Origin: Gp22-AA3 sp964384905
GTDB lineage: Bacteria > Acidobacteriota > Polarisedimenticolia > Gp22-AA2
DNA: 64,000 nucleotides
Direction of reading: 5' to 3'
Assembly: GCA_964384905.1 (NCBI GenBank)
Contig: CAYLND010000001.1
Location: forward strand, 10,910-74,909
How positions within the stretch are numbered: the stretch's first letter is position 1; each line of letters opens with the position of its first letter. Made by a program: the position numbers and the translations under genes. Below, in pieces: positions 59,548 through 64,000 of this stretch. Below the pieces are notes generated by a model. That model saw only the letters and a list, made by a program, of their open reading frames with translations. It was not told the DNA's origin and made no database searches.

Positions 59548-60250
59548 GAGGGGCGTCCGCCGAAACGTCGGCGGAGATCCGCTGTCGCACCGCTTCGATC
59601 AGAGTATCGCGCGTCTCCATCGTATAGGCACTCGTCGGGATCGGCGCGCCGAACACGACCTCGATCGTGCCCGGCCTGGCCTTCAGGCTTCCCTTGGGCA
59701 TCAGGGCGTGCCCTCCGCGGATGGAGACCGGCACGATCGGCACGTGCGCCTGGAGCGCGAGGACGAACGCGCCCTTCTTGAAGGGCAGGAGCCGTCCGTC
59801 GGGGCTGCGGGTTCCTTCGACGAACACCACGATCGATGTGCCGCTCTGGATGCGGCGGGCCGCCTTGTCCAGGCTCCGGATGGCGCGCTCTCGATCCCGT
59901 CGGTCGATGAAGATGAAACCGGCAAGCCACAGAGCCCAGCCGAAGATCGGGATATAAAACAACTCGCGTTTGGCCACCATGCGGAAATCGACTGGCATCG
60001 CCAGAACCAAGGCCGGGATGTCCAGCTGGCTCTGATGGTTGGCCACATAGACGCAGGGCCGGTGCGGGTCGACTCCCTCGTCGTAGTGGGCGACAAAACG
60101 GACCCCGAGCGTCTTCAAGGTGAGTCGCGACCAAAGCCTTGCCAGAGTCATGAAGACGCCGCTCCACGGGAGCAGCAGGGAACCCACAATGGCGACGGAG
60201 CCGAGAAGCGAGGTATAGACGACCACGAGAAGGGCTTGCAGAACCGGCAT
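59534..60250 (-). CDS. plsC: 1-acyl-sn-glycerol-3-phosphate acyltransferase
   Basis: PlsC acylates lysophosphatidic acid to phosphatidic acid at the inner membrane. The 238-residue protein has an N-terminal hydrophobic anchor, the catalytic NHQSQLD (NHxxxxD motif), VAKRELFYIPIFGWAL, FVEGTRSPDG and VPIVPVSIRGG. Length is normal. Its stop end overlaps the preceding convergent gene by 14 bases, and its promoter shares a palindrome with the mla promoter. Confidence 0.95.
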   Translation of the reverse strand: MPVLQALLVVVYTSLLGSVAIVGSLLLPWSGVFMTLARLWSRLTLKTLGVRFVAHYDEGVDPHRPCVYVANHQSQLDIPALVLAMPVDFRMVAKRELFYIPIFGWALWLAGFIFIDRRDRERAIRSLDKAARRIQSGTSIVVFVEGTRSPDGRLLPFKKGAFVLALQAHVPIVPVSIRGGHALMPKGSLKARPGTIEVVFGAPIPTSAYTMETRDTLIEAVRQRISADVSADAPLKST

Positions 60251-60281
60251 GGGGCGCTCCGAACCCCGGTGGAGTAAGCCG

Positions 60282-60311
60282 AGTATAGAGCCGGGTTTTC
60301 TTGACTGTCAA
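60282..60311 (-). promoter_or_regulatory. Sigma70-type promoter of plsC
   Basis: Minus-strand TTGACA (60311-60306) and TATACT (60287-60282), spacer 18. Transcription would begin near 60275, 25 bases before the plsC start. The -35 shares base 60306 with the opposing mla -35. Confidence 0.7.
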
Positions 60312-60329
60312 TCACCTATTCGCTAGAAT
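60301..60329 (+). promoter_or_regulatory. Sigma70-type promoter of mlaEFD
   Basis: TTGACT (60301-60306) and TAGAAT (60324-60329), spacer 17. Transcription would begin near 60336, giving a leader of about 60 bases. Bases 60301-60311 (TTGACTGTCAA) form a perfect palindrome holding both divergent -35 boxes. Confidence 0.7.
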
Positions 60330-60395
60330 CACGGGGACTTAGCGCGTTTCCGCGATCTCAGGGGATACCCTTCCTCTAATCATGAGCGACGCTGG

Positions 60396-61151
60396 ATGAA
60401 CGGACCCGTCGACATTGCGCTCGGTCAGGCTGGAAGCATCGCCATCCTGTTCGCCCGGACGGTCCGACAGGGGCTCGGACGGAAGCCGGAGTGGTCGGTG
60501 GTCCTGGATCAGATGCACCACCTCGGCGTCCGATCCCTGGCGATCGCCACGGTCACCGCGCTCTTCACCGGCATGGTGCTCGCGCTCCAGACGTCGTATT
60601 CGCTGGCGGCCTACGGTGCCAAGCTGTTCGTCGGAGACATCGTGGCCCTGTCGCTCGTGCGCGAGCTCGGTCCGGTTCTCACTGCTTTGATGGTTGGAGG
60701 TCGCGTGGGAGCCGGGATCACGGCCGAGATCGGCAGCATGAAGGTCACGGAACAGATCGACGCCATTCGCGCCATGGCCGCCAACCCGGTTCGCAAGCTG
60801 GTGGTCCCCAAGGTCCTGGCGATTGTCATCATGCTGCCGATTCTGGTCGTGTTCGCGGACTTCGTGGGCACGATGGGGGGGCTCATCATGGCCGTGACCA
60901 CCCTGAATCAGCCTGCGGCTTTCTACATGCAGCATGTCGTCCAGGCGCTCAGCGTGCACGATGTGTTCAGCGGCGTGGGAAAATCAATCTTCTTCGCCCT
61001 GTTCATCTCCCTGATCGCCTGTCACAGCGGTCTGACCGCTGAGGGCGGCGCGGATGGCGTCGGTCGCGCGACCACCCAGACGGTCGTGGCCTCGTCGCTG
61101 GCGGTCCTGGTGTCCGATTTCTTTCTCACCAAGTTCTTCCTGGCGTTCTGA
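60396..61151 (+). CDS. mlaE: MlaE family ABC transporter permease
   Basis: MlaE is the inner-membrane permease of the system that moves phospholipids between inner and outer membranes. The 251-residue protein has the family motifs FTGMVLALQTSYSLA, LVRELGPVLTALMVGGRVGAG, AEIGSMKVTEQIDAI and GLTAEGGADGVGRATTQTVV, with five to six helices. It is followed by its ATPase (9-base gap) and substrate-binding protein, so the unit is mlaE-mlaF-mlaD. Confidence 0.95.
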   Translation: MNGPVDIALGQAGSIAILFARTVRQGLGRKPEWSVVLDQMHHLGVRSLAIATVTALFTGMVLALQTSYSLAAYGAKLFVGDIVALSLVRELGPVLTALMVGGRVGAGITAEIGSMKVTEQIDAIRAMAANPVRKLVVPKVLAIVIMLPILVVFADFVGTMGGLIMAVTTLNQPAAFYMQHVVQALSVHDVFSGVGKSIFFALFISLIACHSGLTAEGGADGVGRATTQTVVASSLAVLVSDFFLTKFFLAF

Positions 61152-61159
61152 GAGCGGAC

Positions 61160-62494
61160 GTGGACGACGCCTTCGTCAGGTTCGACGACGTGCACAAGGC
61201 GTTTGGAGAGAAAAAAGTGCTCGATGGCGTCAGCTTCGAGATCCGCCGCGGCGAGACGATGGTGGTTCTGGGCGGCAGCGGCAGCGGCAAGTCGGTGCTG
61301 ATTCGGCATATCATCGGCCTGCACCGCCCGGACCGGGGTCACGTCCTGGTGGATGGCGAGGATGTGGTCGCGTATGACGAGGAGGATCTGATCCCCGTCC
61401 GCAAGAAGGTCGCGATGCTGTTCCAGGGGGGCGCCCTGTTCGATTCGATGAGCGTCCTGGACAACGTTGCGTACGGTCTCCGGGAGCACACGGAAATGGA
61501 GGAGCGCAGGATCCGCGAGGTCGTTCGCGAGAAACTGGGGCTGGTGGGCCTGGAGGGGGTCGAAGGACTGATGCCCGCCGAGCTCTCAGGGGGCATGAAG
61601 AAGCGCGTGGCGCTCGCCCGATCGATCGCGATGGATCCACGGTGTATCCTCTACGATGAGCCGACGACGGGTCTCGACCCGGTGACCGCGAACACCATCA
61701 ACGGGCTGATTCGTGATCTGCAACGCGGTCTTCAAGTGACGTCGGTCGTGGTGACCCACGACATCGCGAGCGCCTTTTTCGTCGGTGATCGGATCTCCTA
61801 TCTGTACGAGGGCAAGATGGATTTCGTCGGCACGGTCGAGGACGCCCGGCTCTCCAGGGAGCCGCGTCTGCGTCCGTTTCTGACCGGCGGCAGGGAAGGC
61901 TACCGTGCCACCTTCCAGGGCGACGAAGGAGGTCACCGGTGGGGCCTTCGTCTCGATCGGCATGATCCTGTTCGCCGTCGGGGTGATGGCCATCAGCAAG
62001 GAGCAGAGGCTGTTCGCGCGGAAGGTGAAGTACTGGACGCGCTTCGACAACACGAGCGGTCTGGCGGAAGGCTCCCCGGTTCGCCTCGTGGGAGTGCAGA
62101 TCGGCACCGTGTCCGAGATCGCGTTTCCCGACGACGTGCGAGAGACGAAGATCAAGGTCGTGTTCTCGGTCGACCGGGCCTATGCCGGCCGCATCCGGGC
62201 CGGCACGCAGGCGCTGTTGAAGTCCATGACCTATCTGTCGCAGGACAAGTACATCGAGTTGACACCCGGGGATCCCGACCAGCCGGTCCTGCCGGCCAGC
62301 GGCTTCATCGAGCCGGGCGTGTCGGTCTGGGAGGAGACCATTCAGCAGAGCCAGGGGATCGCGGACGACGTCAAGGAGATCACGGCTTCCTTGCGGGACC
62401 TGCTCATCGCCATCAATCGCGGCGGCGGCATCATGCAGGAGATGATCCACAACCCGGAGTTCGGCCGGCAGGGGGTGGCCAACCTCGAGGGTAG
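61160..62494 (+). CDS. mlaF: MlaF family ABC transporter ATP-binding protein with unusual C-terminal read-on
   Basis: MlaF is the ATPase of the Mla system. Residues 1-248 are a normal MlaF: Walker A GGSGSGKS, FQGGALFDSMSVLDNV, signature ELSGGMKKRVALARSIA, Walker B ILYDEPTTGLDP and H-loop VVTHD. After FLTGG, where relatives end, no stop occurs; the frame stays open for about 196 more codons, antisense-looking in codon use and lying over mlaD in another frame. Third-position GC switches to the mlaD frame near 61905. Either the stop was lost by a base change or sequencing slip, or the protein truly has an Arg/Gly/His-rich tail. Confidence 0.85.
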   Translation: MDDAFVRFDDVHKAFGEKKVLDGVSFEIRRGETMVVLGGSGSGKSVLIRHIIGLHRPDRGHVLVDGEDVVAYDEEDLIPVRKKVAMLFQGGALFDSMSVLDNVAYGLREHTEMEERRIREVVREKLGLVGLEGVEGLMPAELSGGMKKRVALARSIAMDPRCILYDEPTTGLDPVTANTINGLIRDLQRGLQVTSVVVTHDIASAFFVGDRISYLYEGKMDFVGTVEDARLSREPRLRPFLTGGREGYRATFQGDEGGHRWGLRLDRHDPVRRRGDGHQQGAEAVRAEGEVLDALRQHERSGGRLPGSPRGSADRHRVRDRVSRRRARDEDQGRVLGRPGLCRPHPGRHAGAVEVHDLSVAGQVHRVDTRGSRPAGPAGQRLHRAGRVGLGGDHSAEPGDRGRRQGDHGFLAGPAHRHQSRRRHHAGDDPQPGVRPAGGGQPRG

Positions 62495-63119
62495 TCTGGC
62501 CTCGTTGCGCCGAACTCTCGAGGGCGTCGAGAAGGGCAAGGGTCTGGCGGGGTCGCTTCTAACCGACGAGCGATTCGCCAAGAAGGAGGCCGACAACATC
62601 GACGCCGCTCTCACGCACCTGCGCGCCATGATGGAGAAGCTGGACAGCGATCAGGGTTTCGTGTCGGCCCTGAGCTCGCCGGACGGTAAGGCGTCCCAGG
62701 CGATGGACGATTTCCGGGCGACGGCGGCTTCGCTGCGGAAATCCACCGAGAAGCTCAGGGAAGGGAAGGGGCTGATGGGCCGGCTCATGAACGACGAAGT
62801 CTATGCGGACGGCCTTCTGAAGAAGCTCGACAGCGCGGTGGGACATGCCGATTCGATCCTTCGCAAGGTGGATACGGGCAAGGGCACGCTGGGAGGGATC
62901 GTCAACGATCCCGCGGTCTACCAGGGCCTGAAGGACGTCGTCGCCGGTATCGGGAAGAGTCGTATGGGGAAAGGGATCATCCGGCATTACGGAAAGAAAG
63001 GGGCGAAGGACCAGGGGAACGAGGAAGGTGATGGGCAGGACGGAGAAAGCGGGAAAGAGGGAGCACCGGCGGAGGCCCCGCGCGGAGGGCCAACTCCGGA
63101 GTCCACACCCACTCCCTGA
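61905..63119 (+). CDS. mlaD: MlaD family (MCE domain) lipid-binding protein
   Basis: MlaD anchors in the inner membrane and forms the hydrophobic ring through which phospholipids pass. The 404-residue protein has an N-terminal membrane helix (GGAFVSIGMILFAVGVMAI), the MCE domain (WTRFDNTSGLAEGSPVRLVG, VQIGTVSEIAF, LSQDKYIELTPGD) and a long helical C-terminal region with repeated GKGLxGxLLxDE segments. The tail after residue 360 is acidic and Glu/Gly-rich. The GTG at 61905 has GGGAAGG five bases before it; a start at 61962 would cut off the membrane helix. Confidence 0.93.
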   Translation: MPPSRATKEVTGGAFVSIGMILFAVGVMAISKEQRLFARKVKYWTRFDNTSGLAEGSPVRLVGVQIGTVSEIAFPDDVRETKIKVVFSVDRAYAGRIRAGTQALLKSMTYLSQDKYIELTPGDPDQPVLPASGFIEPGVSVWEETIQQSQGIADDVKEITASLRDLLIAINRGGGIMQEMIHNPEFGRQGVANLEGSLASLRRTLEGVEKGKGLAGSLLTDERFAKKEADNIDAALTHLRAMMEKLDSDQGFVSALSSPDGKASQAMDDFRATAASLRKSTEKLREGKGLMGRLMNDEVYADGLLKKLDSAVGHADSILRKVDTGKGTLGGIVNDPAVYQGLKDVVAGIGKSRMGKGIIRHYGKKGAKDQGNEEGDGQDGESGKEGAPAEAPRGGPTPESTPTP

Positions 63120-63126
63120 CGGATCG

Positions 63127-64000
63127 ATGACTCCGGTCGCGCTGGCGACCTCGTCTCCGACCGCCCACGCGACGGCGCAGGGGCTGATCGAGAAGATCCG
63201 CGCGCGCCGCGCCGTGCTGGCCGTCGTCGGCATGGGATACGTCGGCCTGCCGCTGGCGTGCGAGTTCGCCCAGGCCGGCTTCACCGTGCACGGAATCGAC
63301 GTCGACGCATCGAAGATCGCCGCCCTGAAGCGGGCCCGCTCCCACGTGCAGGACGTGAAGGACGAGGTCCTGGCTTCGTTGATCGAGCGCAATGCGGTTC
63401 GCCCGACCGGTGACTTCTCCGTCCTGACCGACTGCGACGGCGTCGTCATCTGTGTCCCGACGCCGCTCCGCAAGACGCGTGATCCGGATATTTCCTATAT
63501 CGTGGCCGCCGTCGACGAGATCGCGCGGCGCGTCCATCCCGGCCTCTTGACGGTCCTGGAAAGCACGACGTATCCCGGGACCACCGAGGAGGTGTTGCTT
63601 CCGAGGCTCGCGGCCTCGGGCTTGAACGTGGGGCGCGATTTCTTCCTGGCGTTCTCTCCGGAGCGCGTCGACCCCGGGAACGCCCGATTTCACACGCGCA
63701 ACACTCCGAAGATCCTCGGCGGAGTCACGGCCGACTGCACACGTGTCGCCCGGGTTCTCTACGAGCAGGCGATCGAGCGCGTCATCTCCGTGTCGGGAAC
63801 CCGCGCAGCGGAGATGGTGAAGCTTCTGGAGAACACGTTTCGCAGCGTCAACATCGGTCTGGTGAACGAAGTGGCGCTGATGTGTGATCGGCTGGGTCTG
63901 GACGTCTGGGAGGTGATCGACGCCGCGGCCACCAAGCCGTTCGGGTTCATGCCCTTCTACCCCGGACCGGGCCTCGGCGGCCACTGCATCCCGATCGATC
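63127..64000 (+). CDS. Nucleotide sugar dehydrogenase, WbpA/UDP-GlcNAc 6-dehydrogenase-like (partial, right edge)
   Basis: The first 291 residues of a UDP-sugar dehydrogenase that oxidises C6 to a uronic acid with NAD+. Visible are the Rossmann motif VVGMGYVGLPLACEFAQAG, VICVPTPLRKTRDPDISY, ESTTYPGTTEEV, FSPERVDPGN, EMVKLLENTFRSVN and GGHCIPID with the catalytic Cys. The DPDISYI and STTYPGTTEE forms resemble WbpA-like UDP-N-acetylglucosamine dehydrogenases more than UDP-glucose dehydrogenase. The gene continues past the window. It begins 8 bases after mlaD. Confidence 0.92.
   Translation, partial: MTPVALATSSPTAHATAQGLIEKIRARRAVLAVVGMGYVGLPLACEFAQAGFTVHGIDVDASKIAALKRARSHVQDVKDEVLASLIERNAVRPTGDFSVLTDCDGVVICVPTPLRKTRDPDISYIVAAVDEIARRVHPGLLTVLESTTYPGTTEEVLLPRLAASGLNVGRDFFLAFSPERVDPGNARFHTRNTPKILGGVTADCTRVARVLYEQAIERVISVSGTRAAEMVKLLENTFRSVNIGLVNEVALMCDRLGLDVWEVIDAAATKPFGFMPFYPGPGLGGHCIPID

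Overview
The window is high-GC DNA (about two thirds G+C by eye) from a diderm (Gram-negative-type) bacterium. It is densely packed, with many ATGA/GTGA start-stop overlaps, frequent GTG and TTG starts, and no gene-free stretch longer than about 250 bases. Outer-membrane biology is visible: MlaEFD, an LpxH-like hydrolase, a LolA-like domain and an outer-membrane beta-barrel. The gene mix (fused NnrE-NnrD, queuosine genes, a second EF-G type, DUF4388, glutaryl-CoA-dehydrogenase-like enzyme) would fit Acidobacteriota or a neighbouring phylum, but this placement is a low-confidence guess. I recognised no rRNA, tRNA, CRISPR array, insertion sequence or prophage.

Region 1 (1-35.1 kb) is housekeeping. 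It holds the end of guaB; a minus-strand unit nnr-GNAT-tsaE diverging from aroC; a P1-family peptidase diverging from an alkyltransferase-like protein; and a long minus-strand unit asnS-rimO-pgpA-ribF-tmk-holB followed by two ABC exporter half-transporters. Next come an EF-G-like GTPase behind a small Cys-rich lipoprotein, a nucleotidyltransferase, and a tightly coupled plus-strand run nfo-queE-queC-queA-tgt-TPR lipoprotein-LpxH-like. The region ends with a class IV aminotransferase, a zinc-type CDF transporter, a secreted protein of unknown function, carA-carB and a DUF4388 protein.

Region 2 (35.3-59.5 kb) is a cell-surface polysaccharide locus made of several alternating units. Minus strand: thiolase, acyl-CoA dehydrogenase, flippase and GT2. 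Plus strand: GT4, heparinase II/III-like protein and a GNAT protein. Minus strand: methyltransferase, DUF362 protein, CapK/PaaK-like ligase and a metallo-beta-lactamase-fold protein. Plus strand: two GT-B glycosyltransferases, a two-domain oxidoreductase, a membrane glycosyltransferase and a 1039-residue protein. That last protein joins a glycosidase-like domain with a lost catalytic Glu, a LolA-like domain and a C-terminal outer-membrane barrel, and is the most unusual object in the window. No Wza, Wzc or Wzy homologue is recognisable here.

Region 3 (59.5-64 kb) is lipid and envelope: plsC diverges from mlaE-mlaF-mlaD through a palindrome that contains both -35 boxes, and a UDP-sugar dehydrogenase runs off the right edge.

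Several promoters can be read directly as -35/-10 pairs with 16-18 base spacers. A recurrent form carries an extended -10 (TGnTAnnnT), often so close to the start codon that the message would be leaderless or nearly so.
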